DNA of 41,457 nt from an uncultured Saprospiraceae bacterium (GCA_905480595.1 CAJQQY010000095.1:1-41457); one strand, 5' to 3'; positions 8,441 through 16,746 are shown, counted from the stretch's first letter. The notes: generated from the letters alone by a model not told the origin. Translations and numbers: made by a program.

Positions 8441-8763
8441 GGACGTGGTTTTTTGAAGACCACTTTCTTCTGTAGGGAGGAAATCTTAGAAAAAAGAAAT
8501 CATAATTAACGAAAAAAAAAGGAAGAGGGAATTAAATTGGTTTTATGAATTTCTAGGTTGGTTATAATTGTGGGAAAGAAAACATGATGGGGAGGATATT
8601 TCTAAAGATATTATAAGATAAGTCATTTTATCCATAAATCCAACCAATATTTGGCTTTACAGGAGTAAACAGTAATAAAAGTTGACAAATAGTGATTTTT
8701 CCAATAAAAAAAAGGTAGACAACCAAGCGGTTAACTACCTTATAATTTCGAGCTAATATCTTT
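8441..8763. other. Spacer of 323 bases, no gene seen
   Basis: AT-rich sequence between two minus-strand genes. Apart from the terminator at its right end (8704-8741) I see no reading frame or clear promoter. Confidence 0.5.
8704..8741 (-). terminator. Intrinsic terminator of the sigma/beta-barrel operon
   Basis: On the minus strand AAGGTAG (8741 part) pairs with CTACCTT, with an inner AACC-GCTT-GGTT stem, followed by a run of eight or more T. It is 23 bases past the stop of the beta-barrel protein. Confidence 0.85.
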
Positions 8764-10179
8764 TTAGAAATTATATCCGATAGAGAATCGAATTGAGTTA
8801 TTATATTTTATAAATTTTGCATTATTGAATAATTGTCTCCCAAAAGATTCTTGGTTAAAATTAGAAGTTTGCATTGTCGGATTAAATCCTCCTGAATTAT
8901 CATAAACTTCAAAATTTCGGTCTGTTGCACTTCCAATTATTTCTGCTTCACTATTCCTATTGGATTTTAATATTGGTAAAAATCCATGATGATATTGAAG
9001 TCCTAAACTTATTTTCCGAGTAGGTTTCCATACTAATCCAGCAACAGCACTCACATTTAATTTGGTCCAATAATTTTCGTCTGCATATTGCTTTTGAGAA
9101 ATTGAATTTAAATCTATCGCATCCAATTCAATTCCGTAAGTGGAGTAATCATTATTAGCTGATTCATCTAAATTCAAATTATTATTAATTAATCTTGTTT
9201 GATCTTTTATCAAATAAGAAGCATTGGCTCCTAATTGAAATTCCATTTTTTTAATTGGCGAATAAGTTAGTAAAACAGGTAAATCTAATTGATGAAATTT
9301 TTCCAAAATAAAATCAGAATTAGATTGAACCGCCACAGTTGAAAAAGGAGGAGGAGTAGCAATCGCTGTTTCAAGAAATTCACTCGACAATGCCGCATCT
9401 TGATTTCCACTAAAATAATATGGCTGGTCTTTTTGCAATTGAGAATAACCTAAACCAGTTCTTAATCCTAATTTTTTTCCGATAGGAAAATGAATAGATG
9501 CCCCAGTCATTATTCCTGGTTTTTTAATATTGGCAAAATCTCCTACCACTCCAGCAAAAACACCAAACTCAATTCCCCGTTTTGGTGGCGCTGCATTTTC
9601 TATTATTTCTTCTTCAAAAAAGAATTCTTTTTCCTTCATCTCAAGTTCTTCATTATCACGTAATCCTATTGTTATAAAACTTGGATTAATTGGATGAACT
9701 TCACTTTTTAAATTTGCTAAAGGGTCTTTTTCTAAAATAATTTTAGTTTTTTCTACATGCACAACTTCCTCAATTACCTGAGGTAAGAGAGGATTTGAAG
9801 AATCAATTATTGAAGGATATTCGTCATCAATTTCTGTTTTATTATTTACACTTTGATTATTCTTTGTTTTAGGATTTTGATTTTCAGAGCTAATATTTTG
9901 GGGTTCTATTTCTACTTTATTTTCAATAGGCGTTTCGGAAATTTGATTTTGATTTTGATTTTGATTTATAATTTGAGTGATTTCTGTTCTTTGGTCATTA
10001 GGATAAAATGCCCAAACACTAGCCACCACTCCAATCAAAAGGAAAGGAAAAAACCAAAAGAACCCACGTCTCTTTTTCTCTTGAACGGGCATCTCTTTGT
10101 CCAAGGTTTTAAGCATTTCATTCCAACCTTTATTGGTGAATTGCTCGTCGGGTTGATAATTATGTTGGTCAGCCTGCAT
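8764..10179 (-). CDS. One-pass membrane protein with C-terminal outer-membrane-type beta-barrel domain
   Basis: A 471-residue protein. Residues 1-37 are hydrophilic and charged (KEMPVQEKKRR), followed by one clear membrane helix about 38-59 (GFFWFFPFLLIGVVASVWAF). Residues 60-200 are a low-complexity linker rich in Asn, Gln and Glu (NQNQNQNQ, encoded by TTTTGA repeats near 9941-9965). From about 203 (GIEFGVFAGVVGDF) to the end (IRFSIGYNF) the pattern is that of a PorT/OmpA-like beta-barrel with alternating strands and terminal Phe. It has no signal peptide at the N-terminus. The start overlaps the end of the ECF sigma gene by 11 bases, so the two are translationally linked; the N-terminal part would take the place of an anti-sigma factor (inference). 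Confidence 0.75.
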   Translation of the reverse strand: MQADQHNYQPDEQFTNKGWNEMLKTLDKEMPVQEKKRRGFFWFFPFLLIGVVASVWAFYPNDQRTEITQIINQNQNQNQISETPIENKVEIEPQNISSENQNPKTKNNQSVNNKTEIDDEYPSIIDSSNPLLPQVIEEVVHVEKTKIILEKDPLANLKSEVHPINPSFITIGLRDNEELEMKEKEFFFEEEIIENAAPPKRGIEFGVFAGVVGDFANIKKPGIMTGASIHFPIGKKLGLRTGLGYSQLQKDQPYYFSGNQDAALSSEFLETAIATPPPFSTVAVQSNSDFILEKFHQLDLPVLLTYSPIKKMEFQLGANASYLIKDQTRLINNNLNLDESANNDYSTYGIELDAIDLNSISQKQYADENYWTKLNVSAVAGLVWKPTRKISLGLQYHHGFLPILKSNRNSEAEIIGSATDRNFEVYDNSGGFNPTMQTSNFNQESFGRQLFNNAKFIKYNNSIRFSIGYNF

Positions 10180-10726
10180 ATTGTCGTAAATTATTTTGGT
10201 CTATTAATTTTTTTAAAATCTTGCGAGCATTTGATAAATGCCATTTAGAGGTACCCACACTTATTCCAACATTTTTTGAAATTTCAACATGAGTAAATCC
10301 TTCAATAGCGTACAATCGAAATACTTCTTGAGTTGCGGGAGGCAAGGTGTCAACCATTTTTAAAATATCTTCAGCATATAAATTTGAGTGTGCTTCCTCC
10401 AATGAGGATTGATCCCTTTCCTCAAAAACCATAAATTGTAAATACTTAGAATTTTTTCGATAATGATCTGAGAGGCAATGAAAAACTAGCCTTCGGATCC
10501 ATCCTTCGAGTGATCCTTTGAATTGAAATGTGTGTAATTTTTGGAACACTTTCAAAAATCCAATGTTCACGATTTCCATAGCTTTATCTTTGTCGTTGGT
10601 GTAACGCATACACATTCGCATCATCGTATCAAAATGTGTCCGATATAGCAATTCTTGAGCCTTGCGTTCATTTCGAACACAACCTTCTACTGTTTCCCGT
10701 TCATTATATTGTTGTTTTTTGAACAT
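10169..10726 (-). CDS. ECF RNA polymerase sigma-70 factor
   Basis: A 185-residue extracytoplasmic-function sigma factor. Region 2 spans roughly 25-95 (LLYRTHFDTMMRMCMRYTND, then AMEIVNIGFLKVFQKL and FKGSLEGWIRRL, a typical region 2.3-2.4). Region 4 spans roughly 120-178 (LPPATQEVFRLYAIEGFTHVE, then the helix-turn-helix ISKNVGISVGTSKWHLSNAR). The size is normal. It is the first gene of a two-gene unit with the membrane beta-barrel protein, the position at which an anti-sigma gene normally sits. It probably directs RNA polymerase to envelope-related promoters; the regulon is unknown. Confidence 0.93.
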   Translation of the reverse strand: MFKKQQYNERETVEGCVRNERKAQELLYRTHFDTMMRMCMRYTNDKDKAMEIVNIGFLKVFQKLHTFQFKGSLEGWIRRLVFHCLSDHYRKNSKYLQFMVFEERDQSSLEEAHSNLYAEDILKMVDTLPPATQEVFRLYAIEGFTHVEISKNVGISVGTSKWHLSNARKILKKLIDQNNLRQYAG

Positions 10727-10763
10727 ATAGAATTACTCTATTGGGTTATTTTTATCACTAAAA

Positions 10764-11012
10764 TTAATCATCACATTGACAAGTTTCACATTCTTCCTTA
10801 GTGGCAAATCCATATTGCTCACAACCACTATATCCTATTTTTTCGCATGAGGAAGATGAACTATCATAAAACCATCTCTCAAAAAATGCTAAACATGCTT
10901 CATCGGTTGCTGGAGTTTCACTACAAATTGGATCATCGCTTACACAATCATTATCCTAACAAGAAATCAACGTGAACAAAAATAAACTTAAAAATATCAA
11001 TACCTTTTTCAT
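10764..11012 (-). pseudogene. Kunitz/BPTI-like lipoprotein gene interrupted by in-frame TAG
   Basis: Reading minus from ATG 11012: 18 residues MKKVLIFLSLFLFTLISC form a lipoprotein signal ending exactly at the lipobox Cys, then a TAG codon (10958-10956), then 63 codons in the same frame to TAA at 10764. The downstream part has the Kunitz signature: Cys, nine residues, CLAFFERWFYD, then CEKIGYSGC and FATKEECETCQC, i.e. six or more Cys with F/Y.Y.GC and F.T.EEC as in BPTI. CAG to TAG would be a single-base change, giving SCQDNDC. TAG is a working stop elsewhere here (24845-24847, 36698-36700), so wholesale recoding is not expected. It could be a pseudogene, a sequencing error or a readthrough site. 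A secreted protease-inhibitor-like role is inference. Confidence 0.75.
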
Positions 11013-11089
11013 TTACTCCATTTTAGTTTTTTAAACGCTTTCAATTAAATAGACTTATAGAATTAAAAAAGGGTTGGGCAAAAATGAAA

Positions 11090-12028
11090 TTATTTTCTTA
11101 CCATCTCATCTAGCAGTCGAAATTCCCATTCTAATTTACGAATTTCTGGTTGATGTTTAAAAATTAAAACTTTATCTGGAGCTGGATTAAAATAATCAGG
11201 TCTGTGATCTGTTCCAGCTGAATTATTCAAACCAGTACCCAAAAATGAAATTCCATCCTTAGTTTTAAAATCAAATTCTTTCACCCGCAAACCTGTGTCA
11301 CCTCCAATCAAGATCACTTGAACTCCACGTTTTTGAACTTCTTGCAATCGAGGATAAACTAGTTCTGAAAATGTCCCTCGATCTTCACATGCAATATTAA
11401 AATCAGGCGTATAAATATTAAAAACCTCCTCTACCTTAATTTTTTGATCAGTAATCTCATTGGTCAAAAGGGCGTGATGATGTAAAATGATAAGATGCGA
11501 GGAATTTTGAATAGTATCAGTTACTGCTTTAATCAGATTCATTTGTCCATCCAATAATTCACATTCATGAGGTTGATTTTGGTAGGCCGGAAAACTGAAT
11601 TCAGTTGTATTGAGAACAAGGATTGTAATTCCATTCTGATAACTTGTAGAATAAGTTTTACGATTGGTTCTTTTTTCAATTCCAGAAAAATTACCTTTTT
11701 GATCCAATACATCATGATTCCCGATTGCCCAATGAGTTGTTGATTTTCCAACTTGAAAAAAGCTATCCACAAACTCAATATTTTGTGGATGATGAAATAA
11801 ATTTTCTACCAAGTCTCCTCCTAACCAAATTTGATCAAAAGTATCCAATCCGATTTTTTCCAATCGATAATCTGTCCTCCCCCAATTTGGAGAATTCCAT
11901 TGATAGCAATGTCCAGCAAAAAAATAATGGAAAGTTTCTAATTCTTTTTTCTCAAAATCATGTCCACAACTTTGAAAAAATAAAATGGAAAAAAGTACAA
12001 TTATGAATTTGAAAAAAGTTTTTCTCAT
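11090..12028 (-). CDS. Metallophosphoesterase-like lipoprotein with degenerate metal motifs
   Basis: A 312-residue calcineurin-like phosphoesterase fold with lipoprotein signal (Cys21 in FFQSC). Recognisable motifs: GGDLVE (G71-D72), GNHD (103-106) and HHH (183-185). The first motif, normally DxH, reads AGH (38-40), so the Asp is missing, and the last, normally GHxH, reads GDTG (243-246), losing both His. Metal binding and catalysis are therefore doubtful or altered. Similar proteins occur near polysaccharide genes in Bacteroidota, as far as I recall. It is followed by the Kunitz-like gene 77 bases downstream and is divergent from the methyltransferase gene. Confidence 0.78.
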   Translation of the reverse strand: MRKTFFKFIIVLFSILFFQSCGHDFEKKELETFHYFFAGHCYQWNSPNWGRTDYRLEKIGLDTFDQIWLGGDLVENLFHHPQNIEFVDSFFQVGKSTTHWAIGNHDVLDQKGNFSGIEKRTNRKTYSTSYQNGITILVLNTTEFSFPAYQNQPHECELLDGQMNLIKAVTDTIQNSSHLIILHHHALLTNEITDQKIKVEEVFNIYTPDFNIACEDRGTFSELVYPRLQEVQKRGVQVILIGGDTGLRVKEFDFKTKDGISFLGTGLNNSAGTDHRPDYFNPAPDKVLIFKHQPEIRKLEWEFRLLDEMVRK

Positions 12029-12101
12029 TGATTATCTTTTTTTAAAACTAAATATTATTCATAAGATCACTTCGAGTCACCTTGTGAATAGTTGTCCTGG
12101 A

Positions 12102-12129
12102 ATTAACCATTCACCGTTAAGCATTAACC
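12102..12129. repeat. Heptad tandem repeat, locus c
   Basis: Four in-phase heptads: ATTAACC, ATTCACC, GTTAAGC, ATTAACC (12102-12129), followed by ATTATAT. It lies in the divergent spacer between the phosphoesterase-like and methyltransferase genes, just upstream of the -7 element at 12141. Confidence 0.7.
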
Positions 12130-12140
12130 ATTATATTCAC

Positions 12141-12148
12141 TAACTTCG
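12141..12148 (+). promoter_or_regulatory. Probable -7 element (TAACTTCG) of the methyltransferase gene
   Basis: TAACTTCG is one base off the Bacteroidota -7 consensus TAnnTTTG and ends 25 bases before the ATG. No clear -33 TTTG is seen at the right distance. Confidence 0.45.
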
Positions 12149-12173
12149 CCACAAAAAAGAGTAATTTATACCT

Positions 12174-13001
12174 ATGAGTTTACGAAAAATCTATTATTCA
12201 CTTCCCGCATCTCTTCGTTTTATCGTTCGACGAATTGTTTTTTTACCCCAAGATATTTGGAGTAGTGTTTTTGGAAATAAAGAGTTGATGCCTCCCAAAG
12301 GGCTTATTTTTACAGGCTCTGGCAATTTTATTGAATTAGGCAACAAGTTAGTAAATTCCTTAAAAGTGCATTGTAAACTACAGCCCAATCATGCAGTTTT
12401 AGATATCGGAAGTGGGATTGGACGAGTTGCTATCCCTTTGACAAAATACTTAAATAAAGAGGGGAAATATGATGGTTTTGATGTAATCAAAACAGGAATT
12501 GATTGGTGCCAAAAACATATCTCACCTAACCATCCCAATTTTCAATTTCGGTATATTCCCTTAAAAAATGACTTGTACAGAGAGTCTGGAAATGACGCAG
12601 CAGATTTCGTTTTTCCATATGAAAATGACAGTTTTGATTGTGTTATTTTGACCTCAGTTTTCACTCATATGTTACCAGAGGAAGTCGAAAATTATTTAGG
12701 CGAAATTCAGCGCGTTTTAAAAAAAGGAGGAAAATGTTTTGTTACTTTTTTTATTTTAAATAAAGATGCTAAAGAATTTATTTCAAAAAATAATCATTTC
12801 AATTTTCCATTCAACAAAGGTCATTATGCCTTAATGGATGAAAAAGTAAAAGGAGCAAATGTGGCTTTTGAGGAAAGTTATTTGGAAGAAGTTTTTTCAA
12901 ATAAGAAATTAAAAATCCATGCAAAGCATTTTGGATACTGGGCTGGAAGAGAAAAAATAAATAGTGTTGATTTTCAAGATGTAATTATTTTAGAAAAATA
13001 A
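12174..13001 (+). CDS. Class I SAM-dependent methyltransferase
   Basis: A 275-residue methyltransferase. The SAM-binding motif I is VLDIGSGIG (75-83), followed by FDVIKTGIDWCQKH (acidic residue binding the ribose near 100-102), and motif IV/post-I region FDCVILTSVFTHMLPEEVENYL then RVLKKGGKCFVTFF near 180-200. The N-terminal 70 residues, rich in basic and aromatic residues (IYYSLPASLRFIVRRIVF), may contact membrane or a partner. The substrate is not evident. It is divergent from the phosphoesterase gene and ends before a strong bidirectional terminator. Confidence 0.85.
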   Translation: MSLRKIYYSLPASLRFIVRRIVFLPQDIWSSVFGNKELMPPKGLIFTGSGNFIELGNKLVNSLKVHCKLQPNHAVLDIGSGIGRVAIPLTKYLNKEGKYDGFDVIKTGIDWCQKHISPNHPNFQFRYIPLKNDLYRESGNDAADFVFPYENDSFDCVILTSVFTHMLPEEVENYLGEIQRVLKKGGKCFVTFFILNKDAKEFISKNNHFNFPFNKGHYALMDEKVKGANVAFEESYLEEVFSNKKLKIHAKHFGYWAGREKINSVDFQDVIILEK

Positions 13002-13010
13002 AAAACAAAA

Positions 13011-13036
13011 AAAGGCGAGCATTTCTGCTCGCCTTT
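13011..13036. terminator. Bidirectional intrinsic terminator (methyltransferase / nrdJ)
   Basis: AAAGGCGAGCA and TGCTCGCCTTT form a perfect 11-base stem with a TTTC loop. The plus tail is CTATTTTATATTTC and the minus tail is a long T run (13010 down to 13001). It separates two convergent genes. Confidence 0.9.
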
Positions 13037-13070
13037 CTATTTTATATTTCAATAAAATGTGTATTCTATT

Positions 13071-15659
13071 TTAGCCACACTTAGAATGTCCACAACTCTG
13101 ACACATCAAGCAGCCTTCTACATAAACTAAACCATCAGGATCACCGCATTCTCCACATTTTTCCTTCACTACTTTAGTTCCGTCTGGGATGAATTTTTTC
13201 AATGCTCGCACCACACCATTTTTCCAAGTGTTGATGACATCATTTTCTACATTCAGTCCAGCTACTAAATCTACAGCATAGGGTAAAGGCATCCCGTGTC
13301 TTAAAATTCCAGAAATCAACTTAGCGTAATTCCAAAATTCTTTATCAAATGATCGAGACAAACCTTGCATAGTTACTTTGTAACCATCTTTATCCATGTA
13401 GTGAAAATCATATCGATTCATTCCATTGTCATCTTTCTCTTTGATCACCCATGATTTCTTCATGTCTTTTGGAAGCATGAAACTATCTTCTGCACGACCT
13501 GTGAAAATCTCATATGGTTTGCCATTCAATAATCCAACAACAGCTATCCATTTTTCATGATTATTTTGGAAACGAATTACTTCTGCTTCCAACATTTTTG
13601 GACGCTTAGGTGCTCTAGATTCGATAATCATGGTATCATCAACGACTTCTTCTTTTTTCTCATCGTTGGAGATTAGTACTCCTGATCGTGAACCATCTCG
13701 GTAAATCGTACAACCTTTACAACCTTCTTCCCAAGCAGTTTCGTAAATTTTACGAACCATTTCTTCGCTTGTCTCATTAGGAACATTAACTGTAACTGAG
13801 ATAGAGTGATCAACCCATTTCTGAATTGAGCCTTGCATTTTTACTTTTTGTACCCAATCTACGTCGTTAGCTGTTGCTCCAAAATATGGTGATTGCTCCA
13901 CTAGTTTTTGCAACTTTGCTTCAGGCATATTTTTCACCTCATTGATGTCCATATTGTTCGCTGCCAACCAGTCCATAAATTTATGGTGGAAAACATTATA
14001 CTCTTCCCAGCTGTCTCCTACTTCGTCAACAAAAGAAACAGTAACATTTTGATCGTTCGGATTAACTTTTCGTCTTCGTTTGTAAGCTACCATGAAAACT
14101 GGTTCAATTCCAGAAGTCGTTTGAGCCATCAATGAAGTGGTTCCTGTTGGAGCAATAGTCAACAAAGCAATATTTCTACGGCCATGTTTTTCCATGTCAG
14201 CATACAACTCAGGATCAGCATCTTTAATTCGATTAATAAATGGATTATTTGCTTCTCTTTTTGCTTCATGAATGGAGAAAGGACCTCTTTCTTCTGCCAT
14301 CGTAACTGAAGATCTGTACGCATTCAAAGCAAATGTTTTGTGGACTTCAGTTGAAAATGCAATCCCTTCATCACTTCCATATTTCAAATTCATTGCAGCT
14401 AACATATCTCCTTCAGCGGTGATACCTACACCAGTTCTTCGACCTTCTTCACAAGCCTTTTTAATTTTTTGCCAAAGGTTATGCTCAACAGATTTGATTT
14501 CCATTGGTTCTGGATCATTCTCAATTTTAGCAATGATCTTATCAATTTGCTCAATTTCCAAGTCGATGATGTCATCCATCATTCGTTGAGCCATTTGAAC
14601 ATGACTTTTAAATTTATCAAAATTAAAATGAGCCTCTGGAGTAAATGGTTTCTCTACATAACTGTATAGATTTACAGCTAATAATCGACAACTATCGTAA
14701 GGACAAAGTGGAATCTCACCACATGGATTTGTCGAAGTAGTTTTGTAACCTAAGTCTGCGTAGCAATCTGGCACCGACTCGTTAATAATGGTATCCCAAA
14801 ATAAAACACCCGGTTCAGCAGATTTCCATGCATTGTGAATAATCTTGTTCCAAATTCTTAAAGCATCCACTTCTTTAGTGAATTTTGGAGTAGCCGAATC
14901 GATAGGATATTGTTGAGTGAATTTTTCTCCACTCACTACTGACTTCATAAAATCATCAGTAATTCTAACTGAAACATTTGCTCCAGTAACTTTCCCTAAT
15001 TCCATTTTTGCATCAATAAAATCTTCTGCATCTGGATGTTTCACAGAAACAGAAAGCATCAATGCTCCTCGACGACCATCTTGTGCCACCTCTCTTGTAG
15101 AATTAGAATATCGCTCCATAAAAGGAACTATACCAGTAGAGGTCAGAGCGCTATTCATCACAGGACTCCCTTTCGGTCGAATGTGAGAAAGGTCATGCCC
15201 TACTCCACCTCTTCGTTTCATTAGTTGGGCTTGCTCCTCATCCATTTTCATAATCCCACCATACGAATCCGCATGTGTTCCAATCACGAAACAGTTAGAC
15301 AAGGAAGAAATTTGGTAATCATTACCAATTCCTGACATCGGCCCACCTTGGGGTATGATGTATTTAAAATTTTTCAATAAAGCGTAAATGTCTTCTTTCG
15401 ATACAGGATTTTTGTATCTCTTTTCGATACGGGCAATTTCACTTGCCAATCGTTTGTGCATATCGTCAGGTGACTGCTCGTAGATGTTACCAGCTGAATC
15501 TTTCAACGCATATTTGTTGATCCAAACGTTGGCTGCTAATTCGTCACCATTGAAGTAAGATGTTGAAGCCTTCATTGCTTCTTCAAATGTGTAGACTTTT
15601 CTTACTTGTTTTTTGTCGGTGTTTGATTTTGTAGTTGCTTTTTGTACTGCTAGACTCAT
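13071..15659 (-). CDS. nrdJ: Adenosylcobalamin-dependent (class II) ribonucleotide reductase
   Basis: Reduces ribonucleotides to deoxyribonucleotides using a B12-derived radical, with no need for a second radical-generating subunit. The start at 15659 (MSLAVQKA) is preferred over the in-frame ATG at 15719 because the extra 20 residues (MLFVPSFLWYKYPHSKPSET) look non-coding; the chosen product has 862 residues. Motifs: SSLSNCFVIG (redox Cys), GGVGHDLSHIRP, NPCGEIPLCPYDSC (active-site Cys and Glu), APTGTTSLMAQTTSGIEP, a TSCPD-like domain, and a C-terminal zinc-ribbon-like tail CGECGDPDGLVYVEGC with CQSCGHSKCG. I see no N-terminal ATP-cone. No NrdA/NrdB is in the window. It ends at a bidirectional terminator and lies next to the DnaA-box cluster. 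Confidence 0.95.
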   Translation of the reverse strand: MSLAVQKATTKSNTDKKQVRKVYTFEEAMKASTSYFNGDELAANVWINKYALKDSAGNIYEQSPDDMHKRLASEIARIEKRYKNPVSKEDIYALLKNFKYIIPQGGPMSGIGNDYQISSLSNCFVIGTHADSYGGIMKMDEEQAQLMKRRGGVGHDLSHIRPKGSPVMNSALTSTGIVPFMERYSNSTREVAQDGRRGALMLSVSVKHPDAEDFIDAKMELGKVTGANVSVRITDDFMKSVVSGEKFTQQYPIDSATPKFTKEVDALRIWNKIIHNAWKSAEPGVLFWDTIINESVPDCYADLGYKTTSTNPCGEIPLCPYDSCRLLAVNLYSYVEKPFTPEAHFNFDKFKSHVQMAQRMMDDIIDLEIEQIDKIIAKIENDPEPMEIKSVEHNLWQKIKKACEEGRRTGVGITAEGDMLAAMNLKYGSDEGIAFSTEVHKTFALNAYRSSVTMAEERGPFSIHEAKREANNPFINRIKDADPELYADMEKHGRRNIALLTIAPTGTTSLMAQTTSGIEPVFMVAYKRRRKVNPNDQNVTVSFVDEVGDSWEEYNVFHHKFMDWLAANNMDINEVKNMPEAKLQKLVEQSPYFGATANDVDWVQKVKMQGSIQKWVDHSISVTVNVPNETSEEMVRKIYETAWEEGCKGCTIYRDGSRSGVLISNDEKKEEVVDDTMIIESRAPKRPKMLEAEVIRFQNNHEKWIAVVGLLNGKPYEIFTGRAEDSFMLPKDMKKSWVIKEKDDNGMNRYDFHYMDKDGYKVTMQGLSRSFDKEFWNYAKLISGILRHGMPLPYAVDLVAGLNVENDVINTWKNGVVRALKKFIPDGTKVVKEKCGECGDPDGLVYVEGCLMCQSCGHSKCG

Positions 15660-16183
15660 GGTCTCTGATGGTTTTGAGTGAGGATATTTGTACCATAAAA
15701 ATGAGGGAACAAATAACATCGGATGTTAGAAATAATGTTTCACGACTTTTTTCAAATCAATAAAGAAAACTTCATTGCTGGATACTCAAAAGAAAATTTG
15801 AGTCAAGGTTAGCCTTAGAATGTTTATTCAACACTCTGTTTGTTTTCTTTAATCGAGACGAAAAAAAAGTAAGAACAATTTCGGAAAGAGCCAATTTAGG
15901 TTGTATTTGCATTCCCTTAATTATTCTCTGTTAAAATAGTGTGATGTTTTCCAATAGTCACTTGCCAAAAAATTACCCTGTTGTTCTTAAATAAAAAGAA
16001 TTATGAGCAATAAGTTGTACACGTAAGATTATAACACTCAGTTATCATTTTCTAAAACAACTTTTATAAAAGGGTTTTTGAAAATAAAGATTTAGTAAGT
16101 GTTAATTCTCAGATTCAGAAATTACAATTAGATGAATTTCAATGTAGGTTAAAAAAAATGAAGATTTCCCTTCTTCGTTTTTT

Positions 16184-16228
16184 CTTAAAATTATTTGAAA
16201 ACAAATAATTTTAAGACTGTTTTTTTGA
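16184..16228 (+). other. Perfect 13-bp hairpin with T-run, possible terminator of a small RNA
   Basis: CTTAAAATTATTT (16184-16196) pairs perfectly with AAATAATTTTAAG (16203-16215) around GAAAAC, then ACTG and a run of seven T on the plus strand. No gene ends just upstream on that strand, so it may end an unannotated RNA or belong to the origin region. TTCTTC and GAAGAA flank it and could extend the pairing. Confidence 0.5.
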
Positions 16229-16278
16229 AGAAAAACTAAAAGTATGCTTGATTTAAAGATTAGTTTCTTTCTGCTTCA

Positions 16279-16286
16279 CAAATATA
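16279..16286 (-). promoter_or_regulatory. Possible minus-strand -7 element TATATTTG
   Basis: TATATTTG on the minus strand matches TAnnTTTG exactly; a TTTG lies at 16315-16312, 25 bases upstream, which is longer than usual. If real it would drive a 600-base leader towards nrdJ. Confidence 0.3.
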
Positions 16287-16316
16287 GACTATTTATCGTA
16301 AAAAAAACCGTCAAAG

Positions 16317-16608
16317 TTATTCACACAATGTTGGTAACTATGCTAAACACCTGATTATCAGCAACTTAATATTGTGAGTGACTTATCAACAATGTTGATA
16401 ACTTTCTGTTAATAACTTAAATAACTAATAAACGAAAAAGTGATAACTCATTGATTTTCAGCGTTTTTTGCCCCGAAAAATAGAGAAGATTGTGATGAGA
16501 ATAAATTTCAAATTGTGGATAAAAAAATGTTTGAAATTGTTTTTTGAAAAAACTTTTTTGAAAATAAAAATTTTGAAATTGTTTTAAAAAACAACTTTGA
16601 AATGTTTT
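16317..16608. other. oriC: Candidate replication origin: DnaA boxes plus AT-rich direct repeats
   Basis: DnaA-box-like 9-mers: TTATTCACA (16317-16325, plus, fits TTATNCACA), TTATCAACA (16383-16391, plus) and its mirror TGTTGATAA (16393-16401) separated by one base, TGTTAATAA (16407-16415) and TGTGGATAA (16514-16522), the last being a perfect TTATCCACA on the minus strand. Just right of them are AT-rich direct repeats: TTTGAAATTGTTTT at 16530-16543 and 16572-16585 and TTTGAAATGTTTT at 16596-16608, the place where a duplex-unwinding element would be expected. The region lies in the longest gene-free stretch of the window. Evidence against: dnaA is not in the window and genes on the two sides do not switch strand. 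Confidence 0.5.
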
Positions 16609-16746
16609 TTTGGGGAAAAGTTGTTTTTAAGTTAAGGTGATAAGATCTTAAAAATATGGTGGGCAGGTAAATTTATGGCAAGAAAAAGCACACAGCAAAA
16701 TCCAATGATTGATTTATAGAGGACATGCTATAAGAAATTCTTAGCA

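Larger units (their letters stand above)
15720..16746. other. Gene-free region of about 1 kb
   Basis: No coding frame of substance on either strand. It contains a perfect hairpin followed by T-run (16184-16223), a minus-strand TATATTTG at 16286-16279 that fits a -7 element, and the candidate origin (16317-16608). I see no cobalamin riboswitch-like sequence and no NrdR box for nrdJ. Confidence 0.6.

Noticed and set aside
10764..11012. Reassignment of TAG as a sense codon
   Set aside because: TAG ends two clear genes in this window (24845-24847 and 36698-36700), so general recoding is unlikely; a local effect or pseudogene is kept instead.
15660..15719. Longer N-terminus for nrdJ from ATG 15719
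   Set aside because: The 20 extra residues are hydrophobic and unlike any reductase N-terminus; MSLAVQKA at 15659 gives a more typical start.
15660..16746. Cobalamin riboswitch upstream of the B12-dependent reductase gene
   Set aside because: I saw no B12-box-like sequence on the relevant strand; the region is explained better by DnaA boxes and AT-rich repeats.
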